Shown here in pieces: positions 1-6,275 of a stretch of 8,916 bases of DNA. Location: NCBI GenBank assembly GCA_002449635.1, contig DJXF01000074.1, positions 2,331-11,246 on the forward strand, read 5' to 3'. Source of the stretch: Clostridiales bacterium UBA7011 (lineage in GTDB: Bacteria > Bacillota > Clostridia > Oscillospirales > Butyricicoccaceae). A model generated the notes under the pieces. The model was not told the DNA's origin and made no database searches. It saw only the letters and a program-made list of their open reading frames with translations. Within the stretch, counting starts at the first letter, position 1; each line of letters begins with the position of its first letter. Both the position numbers and the translations under genes were made by a program.

Positions 1-12
1 GCGGCTGTGCGG

Positions 13-1455
13 TCAGCCCCTGCAGTCCTGCAGCAGCAGACGCTTGGTTTCCCACAGCCTGCGCGACAGGTCCACATAATAGGTGTGCGGGTTTTCAAAC
101 CGCTGCACCTCTTCCCACAGCAGGGAAACCTGCTCGGTGCAGTACGCCTGGATGTCGTGAATGGACGGCAGCTCGTACACGCGCTTTCCGTTGCGGAAAA
201 CCGGAACCTGCAGCTCTTTGACCGTGTAATTGGTCAGCGTCTTGGTTTTCCACGTCGCGTTCGGGTCAAAAATGGTGTGCGGCGCACTCGCGTCAATTGT
301 TTCATCGTAGATGCACAGCTCATCGGCGAGCGCCTTGCCGCTCTCGTTGTCGAAGAAGCGGTAGACCTTCTTGAAGTGCGGATTGGTGATTTTGGCCGTG
401 TTTTCACTGACCTTGATTTTCGGGATGACACTGCCGTCCGGCGCTTCGACCGCGACGAGCTTGTACACGCCGCCGAAGACCGGCGCGCTGTGCGCGGTAA
501 TCAGCCGCTCGCCCACACCGAACGTGTCGATGCACGCGCCCTGCATAATCAGGTCGCGGATGAGGTGCTCATCCAGTGCGTTGGAGGCTGTGATTTTACA
601 GCAGGACAGCCCCGCGTCATCCAGCATTTTGCGCGCCTGGCGGGACAGATAGGCGATGTCGCCCGAATCCAGCCGGATGGCGAAATTCGTGATGCCCTGC
701 GGCACCAGCACCTCCTTGAACACGCGGATGGCGTTGGGCACGCCGCTCTTTAACGTGTTATAGGTGTCGACGAGCAGGGTGGAGCTGTGCGGATACAGCT
801 CGCAGTACGTCTTGAACGCCTCGTATTCGCTGTCAAACATCTGTACCCACGAATGTGCCATCGTGCCGCCCGCGGGAACGCCGTACAGCTCATCGGTCAG
901 CGTGCAGGCGGTTCCGGCACAGCCGCCGATGTACGCCGCGCGTGCGCCGATGACCGCGCCCTCAATGCCCTGCGCGCGGCGCGAGCCGAACTCGAGCACG
1001 ACGCGCCCCTGTGCGGCGCGCACAATGCGCTTTGCCTTGGTGGCAATGAGCGACTGGTGGTTGATGGTCAGCAGGAGGAAGGTCTCGATGAGCTGCGCCT
1101 CGATCGCCGGTGCGCGCACCGTCAGAATCGGCTCGTTCGGGAAGACCGGCGTGCCCTCCGGCACGGCGTAGATATCTCCGGTGAATCGGAAGCCGCGCAG
1201 ATAGTCGAGGAATTTCTCGTCAAACAGGTTCTTGGAGCGCAGATAGGCGATGTCCTCCTCGTCAAAATGCAGCTGCTCGATGTAGTTTACCACCTGCTCG
1301 AGACCGGCCGCGATGGCAAAGCCGCCGCCGTCCGGCACAGAACGGAAAAACACGTCGAAATAGGTGTTGCGCGTGTAAAATCCGTTGCGGAAGTAGCCGT
1401 TGCTCATCGTCAGCTCGTAAAAATCACACAGCATTGTCAAATTTTGTTTTAGCAT
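13..1455 (-). CDS. pncB: Nicotinate phosphoribosyltransferase
   Basis: This 480-residue cytoplasmic enzyme joins nicotinate to PRPP (with ATP hydrolysis) to make nicotinate mononucleotide, the entry step of the Preiss-Handler NAD salvage route. Family signatures seen: an N-terminal LCDFYELTMSNGYF segment (residues 9-22), EFGSRRAQG (155-163), GTMAHSWVQMF (197-207) whose His201 probably matches the autophosphorylated histidine of bacterial homologues, the PRPP/phosphate-region stretch AIRLDSGDIAYL (259-270), ITASNALDE (288-296) and DTFGVGERL (310-318). The length is normal for the family. The frame is open upstream to 1647, but I place the start at 1455. Conserved sequence begins there, AGGATG lies about 9 bases before it, and a longer protein would have to be translated across the predicted promoter at 1492-1520. 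It is transcribed divergently from the DUF3793 gene. The stop is 12 bases from the window edge, so its downstream neighbour and terminator are not visible. Confidence 0.95.
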   Translation of the reverse strand: MLKQNLTMLCDFYELTMSNGYFRNGFYTRNTYFDVFFRSVPDGGGFAIAAGLEQVVNYIEQLHFDEEDIAYLRSKNLFDEKFLDYLRGFRFTGDIYAVPEGTPVFPNEPILTVRAPAIEAQLIETFLLLTINHQSLIATKAKRIVRAAQGRVVLEFGSRRAQGIEGAVIGARAAYIGGCAGTACTLTDELYGVPAGGTMAHSWVQMFDSEYEAFKTYCELYPHSSTLLVDTYNTLKSGVPNAIRVFKEVLVPQGITNFAIRLDSGDIAYLSRQARKMLDDAGLSCCKITASNALDEHLIRDLIMQGACIDTFGVGERLITAHSAPVFGGVYKLVAVEAPDGSVIPKIKVSENTAKITNPHFKKVYRFFDNESGKALADELCIYDETIDASAPHTIFDPNATWKTKTLTNYTVKELQVPVFRNGKRVYELPSIHDIQAYCTEQVSLLWEEVQRFENPHTYYVDLSRRLWETKRLLLQDCRG

Positions 1456-1491
1456 GCAGTTCACATCCTGTTCCGGTAATTTCTTGCCTTC

Positions 1492-1520
1492 AGTATACCC
1501 TATTTTTCCGCGACAATCAA
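1492..1520 (-). promoter_or_regulatory. Predicted sigma-A promoter of pncB
   Basis: Read on the minus strand, TTGATT (1520-1515) is followed after exactly 17 bases by TATACT (1497-1492). Both boxes are close to consensus. Transcription would begin near 1485, giving a leader of about 30 bases before the pncB ATG at 1455. No riboswitch fits in so short a leader. Confidence 0.7.
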
Positions 1521-1536
1521 TTTGTTCCGACAGGCG

Positions 1537-1551
1537 GCCGGTATAACCGGC
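1537..1551. repeat. Palindrome GCCGG-TATAA-CCGGC between divergent promoters
   Basis: A perfect 5-bp inverted repeat with a 5-base spacer lies just upstream of the pncB -35 box and about 40 bases upstream of the DUF3793 -35 box. Its place between two divergent promoters suits an operator, but it is short and GC-rich and could be chance. I do not recognise it as the site of any specific regulator. Confidence 0.3.
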
Positions 1552-1593
1552 GGAAAACTGCAGAAAATAGCGGCAGAAACAGACCGACAACGG

Positions 1594-1622
1594 TTGACAA
1601 CCGGCCCGCGATTTGCTATGCT
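1594..1622 (+). promoter_or_regulatory. Predicted sigma-A promoter of the DUF3793 gene
   Basis: A consensus TTGACA (1594-1599) is followed after 17 bases by TATGCT (1617-1622), which matches four of six -10 positions. Transcription would start near 1629-1630, directly on the palindrome at 1630-1645, and leave a leader of about 88 bases. Confidence 0.7.
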
Positions 1623-1629
1623 TATCGTG

Positions 1630-1645
1630 GTTAGCATAGACTAAC
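1630..1645. promoter_or_regulatory. Candidate metal-repressor operator, copy 1
   Basis: GTTAG-CATAGA-CTAAC is a perfect 5-bp inverted repeat around six bases. It contains TTAG-N6-CTAA, which recurs at 1686-1699. It resembles the inner half-sites of DtxR/IdeR-type boxes, which are built from TTAG/CTAA arms. It sits at the predicted transcription start, where a bound repressor would block RNA polymerase. The palindrome is seen; the regulator's identity is inference. Confidence 0.5.
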
Positions 1646-1684
1646 AAACGGGCTGCACGGGCGGCTCTGTTTTTTGAAAACGGA

Positions 1685-1700
1685 GTTAGCTGTCGCTAAT
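1685..1700. promoter_or_regulatory. Candidate metal-repressor operator, copy 2, or leader hairpin
   Basis: GTTAGC-TGTC-GCTAAT repeats the TTAG-N6-CTAA architecture of copy 1, 55 bases downstream, and ends four bases before the ribosome binding site. As RNA it could also fold into a short stem with a 4-base loop beside the Shine-Dalgarno. A second repressor half-site pair or a translational element are both possible. Confidence 0.4.
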
Positions 1701-1717
1701 TGCTGAGGAGTGAAAGC

Positions 1718-2281
1718 ATGCACAATTCATTCGAGGAAATGCTGATCGAGCGGTGTGCGCCGACGCTGGCGGGGGTGAAGCCGGCGAACCTGTTCCGCTG
1801 CGCGGACGATGAGGCGCTGTTTTACGCCGTGCATGCGTGGAATGAGCGGCTGCGCGCGAGCGGAATCCGCATCCGCGTCGTCAAACGCTGCCGCCGCACC
1901 CATGACTGCCTGGTGTACGTCTGCCGGTGGGACTGGATCTGCCGGCTGCTCGAACAGCCGGAGACGCGGGATTTTTTGCGGAAAAACGGCTATGATCTGT
2001 CGGGAGGCGGGGAGGCGGCCGTGTGTCAGCTGTCGCGCCGCCTGTGCATGCAGCAGGATTTTCCGCACGAAATCGGCGTGTTTCTCGGCTATCCGCTGCG
2101 CGACGTCATCGGGTTTATCCGCAACAAGGGGAAAAACTACACGTGCTGCGGGCACTGGAAATGCTACGGCGATGCCGAGGAGGCGCAGCGCCGGTTTGCC
2201 GTGTTCCGCTACTGCACCGAACTGTATCAGCGCATGTACCGCAGCGGCGTTCCGCTGCTCGAGCTGGTCGTCGCGGCGTAG
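1718..2281 (+). CDS. DUF3793 family protein
   Basis: This 187-residue protein belongs by sequence pattern to DUF3793, a family of unknown biochemical function found mostly in clostridia. The recognisable core is residues 115-152: FPHEIGVFLGYPLRDV, then IGFIRNKGKNYTCCGHWKCY with adjacent and spaced cysteines (Cys143, Cys144, Cys149). There are further cysteines through the protein (13, 28, 58, 64, 69, 75, 103, 110, 166). There is no signal peptide or membrane segment, so it is probably cytoplasmic. The start is the ATG at 1718, with GAGGAG seven bases upstream; an in-frame TTG at 1700 has no such site. From memory, family members often lie beside ferrous-iron transport (feo) and flavodoxin genes, which would fit the iron-box-like palindromes in the leader. 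Here it stands alone. A metal-linked role is inference. Confidence 0.85.
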   Translation: MHNSFEEMLIERCAPTLAGVKPANLFRCADDEALFYAVHAWNERLRASGIRIRVVKRCRRTHDCLVYVCRWDWICRLLEQPETRDFLRKNGYDLSGGGEAAVCQLSRRLCMQQDFPHEIGVFLGYPLRDVIGFIRNKGKNYTCCGHWKCYGDAEEAQRRFAVFRYCTELYQRMYRSGVPLLELVVAA

Positions 2282-2309
2282 CACGGCAGAAAAAACTGCA
2301 ATCAAAAAA

Positions 2310-2343
2310 CGGGGCTGCCGGTGAGACAGCTCCGCTTTCTTTT
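2310..2343 (+). terminator. Rho-independent terminator of the DUF3793 gene
   Basis: CGGGGCTG (2310-2317) pairs with CAGCTCCG (2327-2334), eight pairs with one G-T wobble and a 9-base loop. An interrupted T-rich run, CTTTCTTTT, follows. It lies about 30 bases after the stop codon. The broken T tract makes it weaker than the other terminators here. Confidence 0.6.
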
Positions 2344-2346
2344 CCG

Positions 2347-2380
2347 AAAAAACAGCGCCCGCCGGACGTGCGGCGGGCGC
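2347..2380 (-). terminator. Rho-independent terminator of tRNA-Leu
   Basis: A perfect 10-bp stem, GCGCCCGCCG (2355-2364) with CGGCGGGCGC (2371-2380), has a 6-base loop. On the minus strand it is followed by TG and six T's (complement of 2347-2352). It begins five bases after the encoded CCA of the tRNA, so the tRNA is probably a single-gene transcript. Confidence 0.8.
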
Positions 2381-2385
2381 GGAGG

Positions 2386-2469
2386 TGGTGCGGACAGGGG
2401 GACTTGAACCCCCACGGTGAAACCGCTGGAACCTAAATCCAGTGCGTCTGCCAATTCCGCCATGTCCGC
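2386..2469 (-). tRNA. tRNA-Leu, anticodon UAG
   Basis: An 84-base cloverleaf can be drawn on the minus strand. The acceptor stem GCGGACA (from 2469) pairs with TGTCCGC (2396-2390), followed by discriminator A and an encoded CCA (2388-2386). The anticodon stem CTGGA/TCCAG encloses loop TTTAGGT, so the anticodon is TAG, reading CUN leucine codons. The long variable arm CGGTTTCACCG, typical of class II leucine tRNAs, is present. The T arm is GGGGG-TTCAAGT-CCCCC. No neighbouring tRNA is present. Confidence 0.97.
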
Positions 2470-2479
2470 ATACAAAATT

Positions 2480-2509
2480 ATCCTAGCACAAAGCGCAAAC
2501 CGTTGTCAA
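2480..2509 (-). promoter_or_regulatory. Predicted promoter of tRNA-Leu
   Basis: On the minus strand a consensus TTGACA (2509-2504) is followed after 18 bases by TAGGAT (2485-2480). The tRNA 5' end follows about 10 bases later. This leaves a very short 5' leader for RNase P to remove. Confidence 0.65.
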
Positions 2510-2584
2510 GGCTTTGCGGGGGGCGCATCCGCGGGCGGGGGTGCGCGGAAACCGCGCTGCCGGGCGGAATCAGACAGGATGTTT

Positions 2585-2613
2585 TTGACAAAGTGCGGGA
2601 TATGCGGTATGAT
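2585..2613 (+). promoter_or_regulatory. Strong predicted promoter of the SLH-GDPD operon
   Basis: TTGACA (2585-2590), a 17-base spacer and TATGAT (2608-2613) match the sigma-A consensus in 11 of 12 positions. The start codon is only 22 bases beyond the -10 box, so the leader would be about 15 bases and leaves no room for an RNA regulator. Confidence 0.78.
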
Positions 2614-2635
2614 AGCGAAACAGGAGGGGTGCACA

Positions 2636-3985
2636 ATGCGTCGAACAAGGCGATGGATGGCTGCGGCTGCGGCTGCGGTCTGGCTGCTGCGGAGCGGTGT
2701 GCCGGTTTGGGCGGTAACGTCCGCACAGCAGCATGCGGCGGAGCTGACCCGCGCGCAGGAAAACGGCTGGTTTTCCGACGGCACGGGAAGGACATTCCGC
2801 GCGGGCGATGCGCTGACACGCGGCCGGTTCTTTTCGGCTCTGGCGGCGCTGGACGGCGCGTCCCTTCCGGCGGTCGGACGGGTGTTTGCCGATGTTCCGT
2901 CCAGCCATCCGGATGCGCGCGCGATTGCGTGGGCGGTGACATCCGGCCTTGCCTCGGGCACGGGCGGGGGGAATTTCTCTCCGGAACGCAGGCTGACCCG
3001 CGAACAGCTCGCCGAGGTGCTGATTGCCTATGCCAATTACAGCGGAACCGTCCTGCCGCGCAGGCGCGCGGTTGTGCCGTTTTCCGATCAGGAGCACTGC
3101 TCCGACAGAGGGCTGGATACGCTGGTTACGCTCTATCGCGCCGGCGTGTTCGACACAGCCGGTCAGGCGATTCGTCCGCGCGAGACGGTCACCTGCGGGG
3201 ACGGCGCCGTCATTTTGTGCCGGTATCAGGACCTGTGCGCGCGCAAATGCCCGCAAAAGGAACAGGGCATGCTCATCAGCCACAAGGGAGACTGCGTCAA
3301 CGCGCCCGAAAATACCCTTCCGGCCTTTGAGCTGTCGGATGAAAAGGGCTTTATTTATGTGGAGGCGGATATCCGCTTTACGCGCGACGGCGTGCCCGTG
3401 CTGCTGCACGACCCGACGATCGACCGCACGAGCAACGGCAGCGGACGGGTTGCGGAGATGACATGGGAGCAGCTCAGGCCGTATGATTTTTCCGCCGGAA
3501 AAGCCGAATATTCGGCGACACAGATTCCCGCGTTTTCCGCCTTCCTTCAGCTGTGTGCGAAGCGGTATCTGCACCCGTTTATTGAGCTCAAGGGCAGGAT
3601 GTCCGGCCAGCAGATGACAAAGCTGCTCGCCGCCGTTTCCCGCTGCGGCATGACACAGCATGTCACGTGGATCAGCGTCGACGATTCCAATCTCAGGCGC
3701 ATCCGCCTCATTCAGCCGGCGGCTGAGCTGGGGGTGCTGTGCTCCTATCCGGATGAGGAACGCATCCGGCGGGCGCAGCGGCTGAAAAACCGGAAAAACC
3801 GCGTGTATTTGTGCGCGAAATACAACAATGTGACCGACGCCGTCCGTGCGCAGTGTCTGCGCGCCGGTGTCAGCCTGGAGGTGTGGACGGTGCGCGACCG
3901 CAGTACGGCGGTGCGGCAGCTCAACACCAGTGCAGTCGGCATTACGGTAGACGGGCTGACCGCACAGGATATCTATCGGGGATGA
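2636..3985 (+). CDS. Secreted SLH-domain glycerophosphodiester phosphodiesterase, diverged copy
   Basis: This 449-residue protein starts with a signal peptide (MRRTRRWMAAAAAAVWLLR, likely cut after VWA at residue 26). The start at 2636 has AGGAGGGG six bases upstream; the frame is open further back but through the promoter. Residues about 35-200 form an SLH-like region. The first repeat is shortened and has LTRGR, the second (84-132) is normal with LTREQ, and the third (149-195) has VTCGD where a TRAE-like motif is expected. The GDPD domain spans about 212-448: SHKG (His216), APENT (223-227), EAD (Glu243, Asp245), LLHD (His258, Asp259) and IELK (Glu317). GDPDs hydrolyse glycerophosphodiesters to glycerol 3-phosphate plus an alcohol. 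SLH domains bind cell-wall polymer, so the protein should act outside the cell. The usual catalytic-site arginine of HRG is lysine (Lys217) here, so activity may be altered. It is the first gene of an operon with its paralogue. Confidence 0.9.
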   Translation: MRRTRRWMAAAAAAVWLLRSGVPVWAVTSAQQHAAELTRAQENGWFSDGTGRTFRAGDALTRGRFFSALAALDGASLPAVGRVFADVPSSHPDARAIAWAVTSGLASGTGGGNFSPERRLTREQLAEVLIAYANYSGTVLPRRRAVVPFSDQEHCSDRGLDTLVTLYRAGVFDTAGQAIRPRETVTCGDGAVILCRYQDLCARKCPQKEQGMLISHKGDCVNAPENTLPAFELSDEKGFIYVEADIRFTRDGVPVLLHDPTIDRTSNGSGRVAEMTWEQLRPYDFSAGKAEYSATQIPAFSAFLQLCAKRYLHPFIELKGRMSGQQMTKLLAAVSRCGMTQHVTWISVDDSNLRRIRLIQPAAELGVLCSYPDEERIRRAQRLKNRKNRVYLCAKYNNVTDAVRAQCLRAGVSLEVWTVRDRSTAVRQLNTSAVGITVDGLTAQDIYRG

Positions 3986-5394
3986 GAAAAATTTTGAAAA
4001 GGAAAAGAAGACGGAAGCTGAGAGCAAGGCGAATTGCGGCAGCATGCCTGAGCGCGGCGCTGCTGCTCACGGGATTTGCGGCGGTGCCGGCACAGGCCGC
4101 CCGCTTTTCGGATATACAGGGGCACTGGGCGCAGAAAAAGATCGAACGCGCGGTCGAGCTGGGGCTGTTCTCCGGCGTTTCCGAGACGCGGTTTGCGCCG
4201 GACAGAAAGCTGACACGCGCGATGTTCGTCTGTGTGCTCGCCAAATGCAGCGGATACCATCCGGACGAATACAGGATGTCCCGGTTTTCCGATGTGGAGG
4301 AAACCGCGTGGTATGCGCCTGCGGTCGCGTGGGCGGCGGAGCAGGGCGTGAGCGCCGGAACGTCGGCGGACACCTTTTCGCCCGATCTGGAGATCACACG
4401 CGAGCAGGTGGCAGTCATGCTCCTTCACTATGCCGGTTTGCAGAACCGGATCCTGCCGCGCGTGCGCGCCGGACAGCTGTTTTCGGACAGCGATTTGTGT
4501 GCGGACTACGCACTGGACGCGGTATACACGCTGTATCGCTCCGGCATTGTCAGCGGTGTGCCCGACGGCGGCTTTCACCCGAAGGGCCTGATGACACGCG
4601 CGGAATGTGCGGCGGTTTTGTGCAATTATGTCGATACCGTCGGACGGGCGTACGCTGCGGACGAACGCGCGGCGCTCATTTCGCACCGCGGCTACAGTGC
4701 GGCGGCGCCGGAAAATACCATGCCGGCCTTTGCGCTCGCCGCGCAGAAGGGGTTTGCCTTTGTGGAGACGGATGTGCAGTTTACCGCTGACGGCGTGCCC
4801 GTGCTGCTGCACGACAGGACGATTGACCGCACAAGCGACGGGTCGGGCCGCGTGGATGCGCTGACCTATCGGGAGCTGCTGCAGTATGACTTCGGCGCGT
4901 GGAAATCCCCGCAGTATGCCGGCACGCGCATCGCCGCGCTTGAGGATTTGTTTGCCCTGTGCGCCGAAAAAGGACTGCATGCGATGGTTGAGCTCAAGTA
5001 TCCGATGACGGAGGAGCAGGTGCGGCAGCTGGCCGACCTGGCGGATGCGTACGAGATGCGCGGCCGCGTGACCTGGATCAGCTTTTTTGTCCAGAATTTG
5101 CGGACGATGGAACAGGTCAATCCGGAGGCGGAGCTGTTTTTGGCCGTCGACCGGCTGAACCGGTCCTCCCTCCGCGCGGCGGGAGAGCTCAAAAACGGCA
5201 GCAACACCGTGGGCGTGACCGCACCGTACACCGAGCTGACACCGGCAAAGCGCGCGGCGTGCCTGCGCGGCGGACTGGCGCTCGGCGTGTGGACGGTCAG
5301 CGACAGACAGGAATGCATCCGGCAGATCAACACCTGCGCGCAGTTCCTCACGACCGACGGCATCACCGCACAGGAGGTCTACGCGGGACAGTAA
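3982..5394 (+). CDS. Secreted SLH-domain glycerophosphodiester phosphodiesterase, canonical copy
   Basis: This 470-residue paralogue of the preceding gene overlaps its stop codon by four bases (ATGA). The nearest AGGA lies about 12 bases upstream, so translation probably depends on coupling. The signal peptide has an unusually basic start (12 Lys/Arg in the first 17 residues), a hydrophobic core at 18-34 and a likely cut after AQA (residue 39). Three recognisable SLH repeats follow at about 42-85, 102-148 and 167-213, with LTRAM, ITREQ and MTRAE. The GDPD domain (about 232-468) has the full signature: SHRG (His235, Arg236), APENT (242-246), ETD (Glu262, Asp264), LLHD (His277, Asp278) and VELK (Glu337). 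It should be a wall-anchored enzyme releasing glycerol 3-phosphate from glycerophosphodiesters or from glycerol-phosphate wall polymers; the true substrate cannot be read from sequence. A perfect terminator follows about 20 bases after the stop. Confidence 0.92.
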   Translation: MRKILKRKRRRKLRARRIAAACLSAALLLTGFAAVPAQAARFSDIQGHWAQKKIERAVELGLFSGVSETRFAPDRKLTRAMFVCVLAKCSGYHPDEYRMSRFSDVEETAWYAPAVAWAAEQGVSAGTSADTFSPDLEITREQVAVMLLHYAGLQNRILPRVRAGQLFSDSDLCADYALDAVYTLYRSGIVSGVPDGGFHPKGLMTRAECAAVLCNYVDTVGRAYAADERAALISHRGYSAAAPENTMPAFALAAQKGFAFVETDVQFTADGVPVLLHDRTIDRTSDGSGRVDALTYRELLQYDFGAWKSPQYAGTRIAALEDLFALCAEKGLHAMVELKYPMTEEQVRQLADLADAYEMRGRVTWISFFVQNLRTMEQVNPEAELFLAVDRLNRSSLRAAGELKNGSNTVGVTAPYTELTPAKRAACLRGGLALGVWTVSDRQECIRQINTCAQFLTTDGITAQEVYAGQ

Positions 5395-5414
5395 CGCATC
5401 CATAGAAAAAAGCG

Positions 5415-5449
5415 AAGCCATTTTCCCAAAGCGGGAAAATGGCTTTTTT
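5415..5449. terminator. Bidirectional Rho-independent terminator between convergent genes
   Basis: A perfect 13-bp stem, AAGCCATTTTCCC (5415-5427) with GGGAAAATGGCTT (5433-5445), has the 5-base loop AAAGC. Six T's (5444-5449) overlap its end on the plus strand, and on the minus strand CGC plus six T's follow (complement of 5406-5414). It serves both the GDPD operon and the converging gene that ends at 5458. Confidence 0.88.
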
Positions 5450-5457
5450 GATGCGGG

Positions 5458-6120
5458 TTACAGCTTTTCCGCCCACTCCGTTTCGCGGAAGCCGATGAGG
5501 GCAAAATCCTCCGCGATGAGCAGGGGGCGTCTGACCAGCATGCCGTCTGACGCGAGCAGGGCGAACTGTTCCTCCTCGCTCATCTCCGGCAGCTTTTTGC
5601 TCAGCCCCATCGAGCGGTACAGCTGACCGCTCGTGTTGAACAGGCGGCGGAGCGGCAGGCCGCTTTTCTTCTGCCAGGCGCGCAGCTCCTGTTCGGTGGG
5701 ATTCTCCTCCTTGATATCGCGCAGCGTATAGGGGATGTCGTGCGCGTCGAGAAAGGCGCGCGCTTTTTTGCAGGTACTGCATTTGGGATAGCAGACAAAC
5801 AGCATGGGGATTCTCCTTCCGTCCGGTTGTGTGGGGATGCGGCAGGCGGGTTCGAGCGGCAGCCGCTGCGGCTCGGTGCCGCGGATTAACTGCTCCTTTT
5901 CCCGCCGGGTCAGCGATTTGATGCGGTATTCCAGCCGGGAGGCCGCGGCGCGGTCCGCTGTGCGCCACACCGCCTCCATGCGGTCGGGTCGGTGGGAGGC
6001 GGTATATTTTGCGCCGCCCGCCTGCTGCCCGGCGTGCTGGGCAAACCGCCGCGCCGGATCGGTCGTGATCCCGGTGTACAGCGAACCGTCTGCACAGCGC
6101 AGGATATAGGTGTAATACAT
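5458..6120 (-). CDS. GIY-YIG nuclease-like domain fused in frame to an ArsC/Spx-like protein
   Basis: One open frame of 220 codons holds two families that normally stand alone. Residues 1 to about 82 are a GIY-YIG domain of the UPF0213/YhbQ type: YTYILRC and YTG form the signature, followed by Arg24/Arg25, His29, AKYT (37-40) and the metal-binding-type Glu64 in LEYRIKSL. Residues 106-220 are a complete ArsC/Spx-like thioredoxin-fold protein with CSTC (a CxxC motif, Cys114 and Cys117), RDIKEENPT, LFNTSG, RRPLLI and GFRETEW near the end. The linker (83-105) is rich in Pro and Arg. The ATG at 6120 has GGGAGGAG seven bases upstream. An equally strong ribosome binding site precedes Met106 (5805), so the second half may also, or instead, be made as a separate 115-residue protein. 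A role in arsenate reduction or thiol redox is possible for the C-terminal part. The function of the fusion is unknown. Confidence 0.8.
   Translation of the reverse strand: MYYTYILRCADGSLYTGITTDPARRFAQHAGQQAGGAKYTASHRPDRMEAVWRTADRAAASRLEYRIKSLTRREKEQLIRGTEPQRLPLEPACRIPTQPDGRRIPMLFVCYPKCSTCKKARAFLDAHDIPYTLRDIKEENPTEQELRAWQKKSGLPLRRLFNTSGQLYRSMGLSKKLPEMSEEEQFALLASDGMLVRRPLLIAEDFALIGFRETEWAEKL
5803..5818 (-). promoter_or_regulatory. Internal ribosome binding site and ATG for a separate ArsC/Spx-like protein
   Basis: On the minus strand AAGGAG (5818-5813), seven bases and ATG (5805-5803) make an ideal initiation site. It lies exactly where the ArsC/Spx-like family begins (MLFVCYPKCSTCKKA). It is read in frame with the upstream GIY-YIG domain, with no stop between. 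A product from 5805 to 5458 would be 115 residues, the usual length for stand-alone family members. This supports internal initiation alongside or instead of the fusion. Confidence 0.65.
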
Positions 6121-6199
6121 AACAGCGCTCCTCCCGCCCGCATTTGCCCGCGCCGCGCGCCGGTGTCGGAACCGGCCGGATTCCTGCGGTATTGTCCTA

Positions 6200-6208
6200 A
6201 GTATACCA
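6200..6208 (-). promoter_or_regulatory. Predicted extended -10 promoter of the GIY-YIG/ArsC-like gene
   Basis: On the minus strand TG-G-TATACT (6208-6200) is an extended -10 element. No good -35 box lies 16-18 bases upstream, which extended -10 promoters can tolerate. The leader would be about 70 bases. The box belongs to a 9-bp inverted repeat shared with the divergent permease promoter. Confidence 0.5.
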
Positions 6209-6269
6209 TGTTTTCCCTGAAAATGATATGAAAAAGTACTATTGACGAGGTTTGTCGGATGTGATACGT

Positions 6270-6275
6270 TATACT
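6270..6275 (+). promoter_or_regulatory. Candidate -10 box of the purine permease gene
   Basis: TATACT (6270-6275) is a good -10 box, but its -35 partner is unclear. TTGACG (6242-6247) is close to consensus yet 22 bases away, longer than the usual 16-18. Either an activator or supercoiling compensates, or the real promoter uses another pair nearby. The start would be near 6282, inside the base of the stem-loop at 6279-6320. Confidence 0.4.

Noticed and set aside
1456..1647. 64-codon N-terminal extension of pncB
   Set aside because: It would run through the predicted promoter at 1492-1520, has no family similarity, and the ATG at 1455 gives a protein of normal length.
2417..2635. Upstream extension of the first SLH-GDPD frame, overlapping the tRNA
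   Set aside because: It would read through the tRNA-Leu locus and the promoter at 2585-2613. The ATG at 2636 has a strong ribosome binding site and begins a proper signal peptide.
2570..5421. Long minus-strand open frames opposite the SLH-GDPD genes
   Set aside because: They arise because GC-rich coding DNA lacks stops on the opposite strand. They have no ribosome binding sites or recognisable domains.
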